Positions 50,743 to 60,003 are shown, numbered from the stretch's first letter. The stretch is DNA of 64,000 nt from CAXXOK01 sp963678055 (GCA_963678055.1 OY782679.1:2108001-2172000); one strand, 5' to 3'. The notes: generated by a model not told the origin, from the letters alone. A program made the numbers and translations.

Positions 50743-51939
50743 ATGCAGAAAAAGAGAACATCCGTAGACGCATCCTACCTGCGAAAACATAATCAAAGGC
50801 TGATTCTGGACGCTGTATACGCCAGAAACACAACGTCGCGTGTTGAGCTTTCCAAAGCGCTGGGGTTAAGCAAGCCTGCGATATCCGATAATTTATCAGA
50901 CTTACTGAAAGTCGGCATCATCGAAGAAATTGGCGAAGGCGCTCCCACCGAAAAAGGGGGCAGAAAACCTTCGCTTCTGAAGTTCAACATAAACCATAAA
51001 ATTATTATTGCCATCGACCTGAATTACATTGACCCGATCATTGTGTTAAGCAACCTGCAAAATGATATTCTCGGCGAAAAAGAGATTCACATTCCCAAAG
51101 ATACACCCTATGATCAGCGATTTGCGATGCTCGAAGACGCAATCCAATCGCTGCTACAATCCAGCGGTTTCGATCTTGCGCAATTATTCTGTATTGCCAT
51201 ATCGTCTCCCGGTGTTTTTGATGCCCAGGGCAATATCTTTTCCCAGAATGTTGGGTACGGTCGTACGCTTTGGAATAATAGCGACATGAAACAAGCCTGG
51301 CACAAGAAATACAACGCAGACATCATTATTAAGAACGATATCAAAGCCGCAACACTCGGCGAATGGACCTATGGCACTGGCCGGGGCGATGAAAACCTGC
51401 TGTATATCAGCTGTGGCGCCGGCATGGGCTCGGGTATCGTTATCAACAATCACCTTTTTGAAGGCAGCCACTACAATGCCGGCGAAATTTATTACTATCT
51501 GGACATGAGCCAGCCGGACTATGCCGGTGCACTGGAAGACAGGATTTGTATCAAACCGCTGGTTGAAAATATCCGTGCCGATGTACAGCGCGGCGTAAAC
51601 ACCTGCCTGCGCGATTGCAGCGGGCAAATAAGCTTCAGCGATGTCGTCGCTGCCTATCAAGCCAAAGATTCCTATATCTGTCGCAAGGTTGAGTCCATCT
51701 GTGATGAACTATGTACACTGATCTTTAATCTGGGGAATTTTCTGGCGCTGGACAAGGTGATCTTCGGCGGCGAATATACCGTTTTTAGTGAAACGCTGCA
51801 AACCCGCTTTCAAGAGCGCTTCCAGACACGCATCAAGTTCAGCACCAGCATCCAATTCGCGGCACTGGGCAAGTATTCGGGAATTCACGGCATGCTATAC
51901 TCGGCCAGAGAAGCCTTCTTCACCTCCATTTGCAGCTAA
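50743..51939 (+). CDS. ROK-family transcriptional repressor (NagC/XylR type)
   Basis: This 398-residue protein has an N-terminal winged helix (about 12-75, with SRVELSKALGLSKPAISDNLSDLLK) and a sugar-binding ROK domain (GRKPSLLKFNINHKIIIAIDL onward; DIIIKNDIKAATLGEW; SCGAGMGSGIVINN). The usual CxCGxxGC zinc motif of ROK proteins is absent at the expected place (NAGEIYYYL region). AGGG eight bases upstream favours the ATG at 50743. It is divergent from the glycan operon and lies before the lyase gene, and a matching palindrome occurs in both control regions. Confidence 0.85.
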   Translation: MQKKRTSVDASYLRKHNQRLILDAVYARNTTSRVELSKALGLSKPAISDNLSDLLKVGIIEEIGEGAPTEKGGRKPSLLKFNINHKIIIAIDLNYIDPIIVLSNLQNDILGEKEIHIPKDTPYDQRFAMLEDAIQSLLQSSGFDLAQLFCIAISSPGVFDAQGNIFSQNVGYGRTLWNNSDMKQAWHKKYNADIIIKNDIKAATLGEWTYGTGRGDENLLYISCGAGMGSGIVINNHLFEGSHYNAGEIYYYLDMSQPDYAGALEDRICIKPLVENIRADVQRGVNTCLRDCSGQISFSDVVAAYQAKDSYICRKVESICDELCTLIFNLGNFLALDKVIFGGEYTVFSETLQTRFQERFQTRIKFSTSIQFAALGKYSGIHGMLYSAREAFFTSICS

Positions 51940-52006
51940 ACCCTCTCCATGCTTTGCAACTGATCAATTCTACTTTTAATCATACTTTCGATCCATGATA
52001 AATATC

Positions 52007-52035
52007 TTGACAGAGTATCATCCGTCTGCTATTCT
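52007..52035 (+). promoter_or_regulatory. promoter of the lyase-esterase unit
   Basis: TTGACA (52007-52012), exactly 17 bases, then TATTCT (52030-52035). The palindrome at 52045-52067 lies just downstream of the expected start. Confidence 0.75.
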
Positions 52036-52044
52036 TCATCTTAG

Positions 52045-52067
52045 GTTGATAATCCGTTCTTACTAAC
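52045..52067. promoter_or_regulatory. candidate ROK operator, site B
   Basis: GTTGATAA, seven bases, TTACTAAC. The right arm and the spacing are identical to site A at 50535-50557, and both lie at the transcription start of a glycan-related unit. Confidence 0.6.
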
Positions 52068-52175
52068 CCAGACTGTCCCTGTTCTGCTTTCCCGCGTTTA
52101 TTCGCGGTATATTGGCTAAATATTGCACTTAACAAGGCAGCGATGATTCCTTATGAAACTAAAGGAGCGTATACC

Positions 52176-53093
52176 ATGACTTCTATGCAAAAACGCGAGA
52201 TGTGGCCTGTTATGCTAACCCCATTTACCAGTGGGGGCAGTGTGGATTTTGACTCGTTGGCCCGATTGATTGACTTTTACGAAGAAACTGGCGCTGATGG
52301 TTTGTTTTCCATTTGCCAGTCCAGCGAAGTATTCTTCTTAAGTTTATCTGAGCGCATCAAAATCGCTTCTTTCGTCAAAAAGCATGCACACGTTCCCGTT
52401 ATCGCATCCGGTCATATCTCCTATGCACTGGAAGACCAGGCAGACGAACTGCGGCAGATTGCTGATACGGGCGTGGACGCCGTGATTCTCATCACCAACC
52501 GTCTGGCAGAAGAGGGTGCCGATGACGCTGTTTGGGAGGATTCCCTCCACTACTTGCTGGACCGTATAGACCCGGCCATGCCGCTTGGGTTTTACGAGTG
52601 TCCCACGCCGTATAAACGCTTGATGACCTTAGACCAGCTACAGGCCGTTGCGCAAACCGGGCGCTTTCGCTTTATCAAGGACACCTGCTGCAATATTGAT
52701 ACAATCCGCAAGCGCCTTGCCGTGTTGGAAGGAACGCAGCTCAAGCTCTACAATGCCAATACCGCAACCCTGCTTGATTCCATCCGCGCCGGTGCTGCCG
52801 GATATTCCGGCATCATGGCCGGTTTCCATCCGGAGCTCTATGCATGGTTACTTGAAAACTACAATAGCCAACCCGAAAAAGCCGATGTTCTGCACAGTCT
52901 GCTCACCATGTTTTCCCAGATCGAAAAACAGCTCTATCCGGTCAACGCAAAGTACCATCTACAGCAAAAGGGCATCATGACCTCGCTCTATACCCGCGCA
53001 GCTAACCAGCGCGGGCTGACCCCCTTGTTCATGGATGAAGTCCGGCAAATGGAGCAGGCCGCAACATGGGCCAAGGAGAGTTTAACCCTTTAA
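52176..53093 (+). CDS. DapA/NanA-family lyase, possible N-acetylneuraminate lyase
   Basis: This 305-residue class I aldolase-type enzyme has a Schiff-base lysine at K168 in FIKDTCCN and the catalytic Tyr at Y140 in GFYECPTPYKR. AAGGAG precedes the ATG at 52176. The family includes N-acetylneuraminate lyase, dihydrodipicolinate synthase and other 2-keto acid lyases. The context (NagA, NagB, ROK kinase, sialidase-fold protein, esterase) suggests sialic acid or a related 2-keto sugar acid. The motif around Tyr differs from standard NanA, so the substrate is not certain. Confidence 0.7.
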   Translation: MTSMQKREMWPVMLTPFTSGGSVDFDSLARLIDFYEETGADGLFSICQSSEVFFLSLSERIKIASFVKKHAHVPVIASGHISYALEDQADELRQIADTGVDAVILITNRLAEEGADDAVWEDSLHYLLDRIDPAMPLGFYECPTPYKRLMTLDQLQAVAQTGRFRFIKDTCCNIDTIRKRLAVLEGTQLKLYNANTATLLDSIRAGAAGYSGIMAGFHPELYAWLLENYNSQPEKADVLHSLLTMFSQIEKQLYPVNAKYHLQQKGIMTSLYTRAANQRGLTPLFMDEVRQMEQAATWAKESLTL

Positions 53094-53135
53094 TCAACGC
53101 GCGATACCGCACAGTAAATGTAAGAGGTGTTCAAT

Positions 53136-53795
53136 ATGAATCTAAAAGGTGCAACCATCAATTTTCTGGGAGACAGCATCACGCAGGGCGTGGGTGTAGA
53201 AAACCCGGACAACGTATTCCCCGCCCGTATCCAAAGAATGTATGGCTTGAAAGCCGCGAACAATTACGGTATCGGCGGCACACGCTTTGCCCGTCAGGAG
53301 GCGGCCAGCGAAAATGCGCCCTGGGATTATAATTTCTGTGACCGTGTAGACACCATGGAGCCAAACGCAGATGCGATCGTCGTGTTTGGCGGCACCAATG
53401 ATTTCGGCCATGGTGACGCGCCGCTGGGTACGTTTGCCGATCGCAGCTACGATACCTTTTACGGAGCCACACATACCCTCATGCAGCGGCTGATCAACCG
53501 GTATCCCGATTCTGTAATCGCATTTCTAACGCCCCTGCACCGCCGGGACGAAGATAACCCCCGCGGTGATGGAGACAAAGCGCAGGAAGGCGGCGTGCTG
53601 CTTGACTATGTCAATGCGATTTTGGAATGCGCGCGGTACTATTCCCTGCCGGTGCTTGATTTATACGCGACCAGCGGTATTCAGCCCAATGTTGAAATCA
53701 TCCGCGAGCGCTATTGCCCCGATGCCCTGCACCCCAATGACGCGGGACAAGCGATACTGGCGCATAAAATCGGCGTCTTTCTCAGCAATTTATAA
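53136..53795 (+). CDS. SGNH/GDSL-family esterase
   Basis: This 219-residue cytoplasmic hydrolase has the GDSL block FLGDSITQG with nucleophile S14, the oxyanion residues in VVFGGTNDFG and the catalytic DxxH in DALHPND. AGAGGT lies before the ATG at 53136; a GTG nine bases upstream falls inside that ribosome site. It begins 42 bases after the lyase gene and shares its promoter. It could remove O-acetyl groups from sialic acids or other glycans; this is inferred from context. Confidence 0.82.
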   Translation: MNLKGATINFLGDSITQGVGVENPDNVFPARIQRMYGLKAANNYGIGGTRFARQEAASENAPWDYNFCDRVDTMEPNADAIVVFGGTNDFGHGDAPLGTFADRSYDTFYGATHTLMQRLINRYPDSVIAFLTPLHRRDEDNPRGDGDKAQEGGVLLDYVNAILECARYYSLPVLDLYATSGIQPNVEIIRERYCPDALHPNDAGQAILAHKIGVFLSNL

Positions 53796-53825
53796 AGGGT
53801 ATCACACATCTTAGAATACATACTT

Positions 53826-53854
53826 AAAAAGCCGCTTTCAGCAAGCGGCTTTTT
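53826..53854. terminator. bidirectional intrinsic terminator
   Basis: AAAAAGCCGCTT and AAGCGGCTTTTT form a 12-base-pair stem with a five-base loop. It ends the lyase-esterase unit; the methylglyoxal synthase unit converges on it. Confidence 0.85.
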
Positions 53855-54004
53855 GAGTATGGAAATAGCTACAAATGTTTCGATTCAGCGGTCACAAGGT
53901 ATTGATCGCTCCAAAGAGGCGACAAAACTTGAATAGGGACATGCACCAAATGTGACAAGCGTGTTGCCATTGCAAAGGCGGGTATACTCGTCTGCCATCC
54001 TCTG

Positions 54005-54475
54005 TTACAGTGTTCTGCTGCGCTCCTGTACCAAGTGATTGAAGTTGATGACATCATGGGCGTAGTCCTCATCCATAAGGGGAGAGGATATCATAAAATC
54101 AGCCGAGGCTTTGTTTGTTGCAATGGGGATATCGTACACGCCGGCAATGCGCAAAAGCGCTTTTACATCGGGGTCGTGCGGCTGCGCCGACAGCGGATCA
54201 GAGAAAAACACCACAAAATCCACCATGGCTTCTGCAATCTTAGCGCCGATCTGCTGATCGCCGCCTAGGGGACCACTGTTATACCCCTTGACAGGCAGGC
54301 CCGTTTGAGCGGTGATCATGGTGGCAGTCGTGCCGGTGCCGCAGAGAAAGTGCTTGTGTAAAATGCTCTTATTTGCCTGGCACCACGCCAGCAGTTCTTT
54401 CTTTTTTCCGTCATGCGCGATGAGCGCAATGTTTTTCTGTTTCCCAATCGTCAGCGTAATCCACTCATTGCTCAT
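54005..54475 (-). CDS. mgsA: methylglyoxal synthase
   Basis: This 156-residue enzyme converts dihydroxyacetone phosphate to methylglyoxal and phosphate, a bypass used when sugar phosphates build up. The active-site residues match the E. coli enzyme with an offset of two: H21, D22, D73 (SGPLGGDQQ), D93 (FFSDPL), H100 and D103. GGGGGAA supports the ATG at 54475. It overlaps the end of the HPr-like gene by 11 bases, so the two are probably translated together. Confidence 0.92.
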   Translation of the reverse strand: MSNEWITLTIGKQKNIALIAHDGKKKELLAWCQANKSILHKHFLCGTGTTATMITAQTGLPVKGYNSGPLGGDQQIGAKIAEAMVDFVVFFSDPLSAQPHDPDVKALLRIAGVYDIPIATNKASADFMISSPLMDEDYAHDVINFNHLVQERSRTL

Positions 54476-54716
54476 GGTTCGATTCCCCCATGTCAACGCG
54501 ATATGGTGCGATCGCGGCCATATTCTCTTCGTTGTTGTTATGCATACGCAGCCGTATCGGCTGAGTCAGGTTAAACGCAAAAATGCCCATAAAGGACCGC
54601 GCATCCAAGATCATGTGATCGGCGATCAACTCAAAATCGCCATCCAGCGGTGCCAGCGTTACTACAAATTGCTGCACTCGCTGCGGTGATGATAAGCGAA
54701 TCATGACTTCCTTCAT
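54465..54716 (-). CDS. HPr-family protein lacking the phosphorylatable histidine
   Basis: This 83-residue protein matches the second half of HPr well (FELIADHMILDARSFMGIFAF) and keeps the regulatory Ser (S41, equivalent to Ser46 in HPr). At the place of His15 there is a Ser (S10), so it cannot pass phosphate in the sugar phosphotransferase chain. This is the layout of Crh, the B. subtilis co-regulator that works with CcpA after Ser phosphorylation. The last 20 residues are an acidic tail. It is followed by mgsA in overlap. Confidence 0.78.
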   Translation of the reverse strand: MKEVMIRLSSPQRVQQFVVTLAPLDGDFELIADHMILDARSFMGIFAFNLTQPIRLRMHNNNEENMAAIAPYRVDMGESNHEQ

Positions 54717-54741
54717 ATTGTTCTCCTTACCAAGCCAAGTG

Positions 54742-55857
54742 CTAAAGCACGTCCCGTGCCAAATCCAGCGCTGCCCGGATGGTATCGTCCATGTCTAAAT
54801 ATTGATAGCGGCCCAATCGACCGCCAAAGCAAACCATAGCCTCCTGCTTAGCCGCTTGCTGATACTGCTGGAGTATGGCTGTGTTACGGGCATCGTTCAA
54901 GGGATAAAAGGGTTCTTTGCCCAAAGTCCACGGCTGGGGATATTCATAGGTCACCACGGTATGCTGGTGTTGCTGCAGTTCCTGGTTCCCCGGCGCAAAG
55001 TGCTTATGCTCAATGGTGCGAGTGTAAGGTACATCTGCCGCCGTTTCGTTAATCACTGCGTTGCCCTGAAAGTTCTGCTGCGGATACTCCGCGGTTTCAA
55101 ACCGCAGGCTTCTGTATTCCAGCGGGCCAAAGCGATAATCGAAGTACTGGTCAATCGGCCCGGTAAACAGGATTTTTCCAGCAGCGGCGGTCAGTGTGTT
55201 TCGCTGCGCTAAATAATCCGTATTGAGCCGTACCTCAATCCCGTCCAGCAGCGCTTCCACCAGTTTCGTATATCCGTGGCGGGGAATCCCCTGCCAGCGA
55301 TCATTAAAATAGTTGTTGTTAAAGGTAAATCGAACCGGCAGGCGGCGTATGATAGAGGCCGGAAGCTCCGCCGGAGCTTTCCCCCACTGCTTGAGCGTAT
55401 ACCCTTTCACGAGCGTTTCGTAAATATCCCGGCCGACCATGGAGATCGCTTGCTCCTCGAGGTTGTCCGGCTCTCCTTTGATCTCGCTGCGCTGGCGATC
55501 AATGATTGCCTTGGCCTCATCAGGCGTGGTAACGCCCCACATCTCGTAAAATGTGTTCATATTAAAGGGCAGGTGGTACAGCTTATCCCCATACCGGGCT
55601 AACGGTTCGTTGATGAACGGAGCAAAGTCCGCAAAGCGATTCGCATACTCCCAAACCTCGCTGTCGCTGGTGTGAAAGATATGAGCGCCATAGCGGTGTA
55701 CCTCAATGCCACCGCAGGTCTCCGTATACACATTGCCGCCGATATGGCCGCGTTTTTCCGCAACCAGCACACGATATCCGCGCCGCTTTGCCTCATTTGC
55801 AAAAACAGCTCCGGTCAGCCCAGCGCCGACAACCAGCCAATCAAACTGCATCTTCAT
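54742..55857 (-). CDS. glf: UDP-galactopyranose mutase
   Basis: This 371-residue flavoenzyme converts UDP-galactopyranose to UDP-galactofuranose for surface polysaccharide. The FAD motif is WLVVGAGLTGAVFANEA (about 7-23); YGAHIFHTSD (about 56-65), the central VKGYTLKQWGKAP stretch and the C-terminal FGGRLGRYQYLDMD are typical. It lies 17 bases after the glycosyltransferase gene. Galactofuranose is absent from human glycans, so this marks a bacterial polymer. Confidence 0.95.
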   Translation of the reverse strand: MKMQFDWLVVGAGLTGAVFANEAKRRGYRVLVAEKRGHIGGNVYTETCGGIEVHRYGAHIFHTSDSEVWEYANRFADFAPFINEPLARYGDKLYHLPFNMNTFYEMWGVTTPDEAKAIIDRQRSEIKGEPDNLEEQAISMVGRDIYETLVKGYTLKQWGKAPAELPASIIRRLPVRFTFNNNYFNDRWQGIPRHGYTKLVEALLDGIEVRLNTDYLAQRNTLTAAAGKILFTGPIDQYFDYRFGPLEYRSLRFETAEYPQQNFQGNAVINETAADVPYTRTIEHKHFAPGNQELQQHQHTVVTYEYPQPWTLGKEPFYPLNDARNTAILQQYQQAAKQEAMVCFGGRLGRYQYLDMDDTIRAALDLARDVL

Positions 55858-55874
55858 GTTCCTTAATTCGGCTG

Positions 55875-56891
55875 CTAATTAAAGCCGAAAATCTTATTGC
55901 TTATGCGATAACAGCCAATCTGCACCCTGCGGCCAACCCGCCCGTTTAAATGCAGCGCACGCCCCATCAAACTGCGGTTAAGCTGGCGGTAGAGCTTGGG
56001 GTCACGCGTTTTGATGTATCCCCATATTTCGTTCTTCTTGCTCATATTGGCCTCTGTGCCGGATATGATGAGCAAAATGGACGATACGGTGGTAATGATC
56101 TCGATATACTTTTTCATATAACGCCGCAGCTGCAGGTTTTCAATGGTTTGCAAATCGTAACTGTCAATCACAAGCCGGTTGACAAACAATACCTGATCGA
56201 TCCGGGAAATCATGATGTCTTCCCGCACGGATTGATCTTCCCGGCCAATAAAATAATGGTAGAAGTTCACGTTCAGATAGCGAATGCGGCTAACATAAGG
56301 CAGCGGGATATAGACATAGAGTTCATCCACATAAAAGGTATGTTTTGGCAGCTGCATTCCGCAGTCGTGTAAAAGCTGGGTGCGGTAGATGACCGAGTGC
56401 ATCAGCAGATATTTACCCAAACGGAAATGGCGGGTTTCTTCCCAGGAAAACACCCGGTCCTCCGGCAGGGCACCGTGATAGCTCATCACATGTTTGCGCT
56501 TAACGCCAACCTTATCGTAGATATAGTTGCTGACAAGCATATCAATGCGTGTATCCGTTTGTTCACAGCGTTTCAGCGTCTCAAGCACCTTACCGTAGGC
56601 ATCTGCGTCAACCCAGTCGTCGGCATCCACCACTTTGAAATACAAGCCTGATGCCGCATGCAGCCCGGCCATGACTGCATCCCCATGTCCACCGTTTTGC
56701 TTATGGACTACCCGTATGATTTGCGGGTAGTTTTGTTGGTATTCTTCAGCAACTAAAGCCGTATCATCGGTTGAGCCATCGTTGACGATGAGGATCTCAA
56801 CCTGTTCACCACCCGGTAAAAGTGACTCTACAGCCTTGCGCATATAATTCTCGGCATTATAGCAGGGAATGACAATCGATAAAAGCTTCAC
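55875..56891 (-). CDS. family 2 glycosyltransferase
   Basis: This 338-residue protein is an inverting GT-A transferase: LSIVIPCYNAENYMRKAVES at the N-terminus, VNDGSTDDT (about 37-45) and a metal-binding DADD (89-92). It has no strong membrane helix at the C-terminus. With the glf gene after it and a GtrA-like gene before it, it likely adds a sugar (perhaps galactofuranose) to a lipid-linked or wall polymer. Confidence 0.88.
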   Translation of the reverse strand: MKLLSIVIPCYNAENYMRKAVESLLPGGEQVEILIVNDGSTDDTALVAEEYQQNYPQIIRVVHKQNGGHGDAVMAGLHAASGLYFKVVDADDWVDADAYGKVLETLKRCEQTDTRIDMLVSNYIYDKVGVKRKHVMSYHGALPEDRVFSWEETRHFRLGKYLLMHSVIYRTQLLHDCGMQLPKHTFYVDELYVYIPLPYVSRIRYLNVNFYHYFIGREDQSVREDIMISRIDQVLFVNRLVIDSYDLQTIENLQLRRYMKKYIEIITTVSSILLIISGTEANMSKKNEIWGYIKTRDPKLYRQLNRSLMGRALHLNGRVGRRVQIGCYRISNKIFGFN

Positions 56892-56927
56892 AAAACCATC
56901 TCCATAGCGTATCAGGCGTATTGCACG

Positions 56928-57539
56928 TTATGCAGCCGTTTGTGTATTCTTTTTCGCTTCGCCTTCAGGAAAAATCACCTTGAAAACGAAGAAGAAGATC
57001 AACATGGATACGCCGCCTGTAATGAACGTAACCAGGATATTATACACAGCAGGAGTTACATAGGCCGCAGCTATAGGCATCCACAGGTTGTTAAAGGCGT
57101 TACAAACCACGGAAATCCCAGCCCAGGCGATGACATACCACATGGCCTGGTACCCAACATTGCCGTGGCTTTTAAAGGTAATGTTGCGCTGCAGCGGAAA
57201 GTTGATGCATTGGGCCAAAAAAGTGCCGATTTCATAGGCAAGAAAATAACCCAAGCCACCACCTATTATGACCTCACCGGCTTCATTATGCAAGACCTCG
57301 GTTCCAAGCAGCGACCAGCGGAAATCCACCCCAAACAAACTGACCTCTTTTGGCAGCAGAAACCATTCCCTGCCCGCCAGTTCCAACCCGAACCATGCTG
57401 GCAAAAATGTGAATATCAAGTACTGCAGCACCGTGACACCCATAGAGAACACCCAGAAAAAGAACAGTTGGTACAACAGTTTGGCTGCCTTGGGATGCCG
57501 ATCCGAAAACGAAGTCCACTTCTCGCTTAGTTTGTTCAT
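56928..57539 (-). CDS. GtrA-like membrane protein
   Basis: This 203-residue protein has four membrane helices (about 22-42, 85-105, 125-143 and 155-178) with a longer-than-usual loop after the first. NFPLQRNITFKSHG matches the GtrA-family loop before the third helix. It is encoded 36 bases upstream of the glycosyltransferase gene, which fits a role in moving lipid-linked sugar for surface polymer modification. Its length exceeds the normal 120-160 residues of the family. Confidence 0.75.
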   Translation of the reverse strand: MNKLSEKWTSFSDRHPKAAKLLYQLFFFWVFSMGVTVLQYLIFTFLPAWFGLELAGREWFLLPKEVSLFGVDFRWSLLGTEVLHNEAGEVIIGGGLGYFLAYEIGTFLAQCINFPLQRNITFKSHGNVGYQAMWYVIAWAGISVVCNAFNNLWMPIAAAYVTPAVYNILVTFITGGVSMLIFFFVFKVIFPEGEAKKNTQTAA

Positions 57540-57588
57540 AAAGCTTTACTCCTTTGATGTTGTTACCCTGTATGCCGATAGCAGTTAA

Positions 57589-60003
57589 CTATTTTGCCGC
57601 ATTCTTCGCAGTTTGCTGTGCAAGCTTCGGTCTGCGGAAGAAGTCCCTCACGAGCCGACCCAGGCCGCGGAACCCGTGGCCGTTTACCATCAGCAATATA
57701 TCGTCGACCATTTTCATCGATACCATGCCGTTCATCATCTTGCCCATCCCGCGAAACGGCATGCTGTAAATAAACAGGATATTGAGATCCGGCTTACCTT
57801 TGGCAAGGCTTTTGTCTACCATGCGTTTCAGCATTTTGCACAAACCGCGCGCCAACGGGTTCTTTGCATAAAACATTTGCGAGACCGTATCATTGCTTGT
57901 CAGCGGCAAGCTCCGATCCCAATGCTGCCTTGGGATGTCGTGACCCAAAAGCATACGGAACGATGCATCGCTCACGTTTGCTACAGAGCATTTCTGATAA
58001 CAATCAACATCCACGCCCTCATACGGATTCACGGCATTCGTACCGTCAATGGCGATATCGCCCGTCAAGCGAATATCCCGTATACTTGCGCCAATTTGGA
58101 TGCTGTAGATTCCTTTTTCAATTTCAAAGCGGTTGGTTTTGACATTGAAATAGCGAAATGTCTTGTCATCAAACGGGATTGAAACGCGTTTCGATTCGCC
58201 AGCTGCCAGCTGCACTTTGGCAAAGCCTTTCAACTCCATCTTGGGGCGGAAAACCTCTGCTTGCGGCAGGGAAACATACAACTGCGCAATTTCTGCTCCG
58301 TCACAGTCGCCTGTATTCTTGATATCGAAACTCACGCACTCCGCTTCGATTTCCAAATTGGAATACGCAAACTGCGTATAGCTCAGCCCAAATCCGAACG
58401 GAAACAGTACGGGCGTATCGGCCGTTTCAAACGCGCGATACCCGACATAAATCCCTTCGCGATACTCGGCCGTTGCTTCTTGTGCAGGGTAATATGCGCT
58501 GGATGGTACATCCGACCATTTTTGCGGAAAGGTTTCAGCCAACTTGCCGCTTGGGCAGGAATCGCCGCAAATGGTTCGCAGTACGGCACTTGCCCCTGCT
58601 TGTCCGCCCAGCCCGGCATATACCAGCGCTTTGCAGCTTGGAAGCCACGGCATTTCCACAGAGCAACCTGCAGACAGCACAACGATGATGTTGTCATTGA
58701 TTTGCGCAAGCTGCTTGAGCAGCTTTACCTGGTTTTCCGGCAAGCGCATGTGCTTGCGTTCCATGCCTTCGGCTTCATAGCTTTCGGGCAACCCCAGGCA
58801 CAAAATCACCTGCTGTGCGCTTTTGGCCATTTCTTCTGCCTGCGCAGTCAGCTTTTCGCTGTCTTCACCGCTGCGCAAGTATCCCGCAGCACAGTCCATG
58901 GCGTTAGGTAGATAGTGCTTTACAATATCGGCTATGTTTTCAATTTTCTTCGGATTCACCAAACTGCTGCCCGCGCCCTGGTAGCGAGGTTTCAGCGCAA
59001 AATCGCCGATAACCGCAACATGTGAATCCCGCGACAGCGGCAGAATATGATCCATATTCTTTAGCAGTACAATGGATGCCTCGGCAGCCGCCTGGGCAAT
59101 CTTGTGATTGTCCTTAGGCTCCTTTGCTTGTGCCTGCGTCTCTGTTTCCACTATCAGCGAAAGCAGCTCGTCTACACGCTCATCGACGATGCTCTCGGCC
59201 AGCTCTCCGCTTTGCACCGCTTCAATCAGCCTGCACGCGCTATCATCTCCGGCGGCCGGCATTTCCAAACTCATACCGGCTCTAGCGCCCTCAACAACAT
59301 CGTTGCTGCCGCCCCAGTCCGTGACAACCGCGCCATCGAATTCCCATTCACCGCGAAGAATATCGTCCAGCAAATGCGTATTCTCATTGGCATATGTGCC
59401 ATTCACCTTGTTGTAGGAGGTCATAACCGCACCCGGTTTTCCCTCTTTGACGACGATTTCAAACCCAGTGAGATAAATTTCACGCAGAGTACGTTCATCC
59501 AAAACACTGTCGGAGTGCATGCGCAGCGTTTCCTGGCTATTGACAGCGAAATGCTTTGCACAGGCAGAAACGGGATTCTCCTGCACGCCTCGAATAAAGG
59601 CAGCAGCCAGCTTCCCCGAAAGGTAAGGATCTTCGGAATAATATTCAAAATTTCTTCCACATAACGGATTGCGCTTCACATTCAAGCCAGGCCCCAGCAG
59701 AACCTGTACATCCTCAGCCTTTGCCTCGGTTCCGATTCCAGCACCCACGCTCTGAACGACCGCCTCATCCCAGCTGTTTGCCATGGTTGACGGCGACGGC
59801 ATGCATGTCGACGGAACGCTCTCATTCAGTCCCAGATGGTCCCCTGCAGCCGCTTGCTTTCGCAAACCGCTAGGCCCGTCTGCCAGTGTGATAGACCGCA
59901 GCCCCAAACGCTCAATTTCTCGCGTATGCCAGACATCCTTACCTGTTAGAAGCGCACATTTTTCAGTAAGGGTCATCTGTGTAATTTTATCCTGATGTTT
60001 CAT
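57589..60003 (-). CDS. beta-glucosidase-type enzyme, glycoside hydrolase family 3
   Basis: This 804-residue cytoplasmic enzyme has the standard order: TIM barrel with ADGPSGLRK, AKHFAVNSQE (about 149-158) and nucleophile D229 in GAVVTDWGG; the alpha/beta sandwich domain (SEKLTAQAEEMAKSAQQVI region); and the fibronectin-like domain starting near FSYTQF-type sequence (FGFGLSYTQF). The C-terminal 90 residues are an added basic tail. The substrate is probably a beta-glucoside or related beta-glycan; GH3 members also include xylosidases and N-acetylglucosaminidases. It follows the larger membrane-anchored GH3 gene, separated by a hairpin. Confidence 0.88.
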   Translation of the reverse strand: MKHQDKITQMTLTEKCALLTGKDVWHTREIERLGLRSITLADGPSGLRKQAAAGDHLGLNESVPSTCMPSPSTMANSWDEAVVQSVGAGIGTEAKAEDVQVLLGPGLNVKRNPLCGRNFEYYSEDPYLSGKLAAAFIRGVQENPVSACAKHFAVNSQETLRMHSDSVLDERTLREIYLTGFEIVVKEGKPGAVMTSYNKVNGTYANENTHLLDDILRGEWEFDGAVVTDWGGSNDVVEGARAGMSLEMPAAGDDSACRLIEAVQSGELAESIVDERVDELLSLIVETETQAQAKEPKDNHKIAQAAAEASIVLLKNMDHILPLSRDSHVAVIGDFALKPRYQGAGSSLVNPKKIENIADIVKHYLPNAMDCAAGYLRSGEDSEKLTAQAEEMAKSAQQVILCLGLPESYEAEGMERKHMRLPENQVKLLKQLAQINDNIIVVLSAGCSVEMPWLPSCKALVYAGLGGQAGASAVLRTICGDSCPSGKLAETFPQKWSDVPSSAYYPAQEATAEYREGIYVGYRAFETADTPVLFPFGFGLSYTQFAYSNLEIEAECVSFDIKNTGDCDGAEIAQLYVSLPQAEVFRPKMELKGFAKVQLAAGESKRVSIPFDDKTFRYFNVKTNRFEIEKGIYSIQIGASIRDIRLTGDIAIDGTNAVNPYEGVDVDCYQKCSVANVSDASFRMLLGHDIPRQHWDRSLPLTSNDTVSQMFYAKNPLARGLCKMLKRMVDKSLAKGKPDLNILFIYSMPFRGMGKMMNGMVSMKMVDDILLMVNGHGFRGLGRLVRDFFRRPKLAQQTAKNAAK

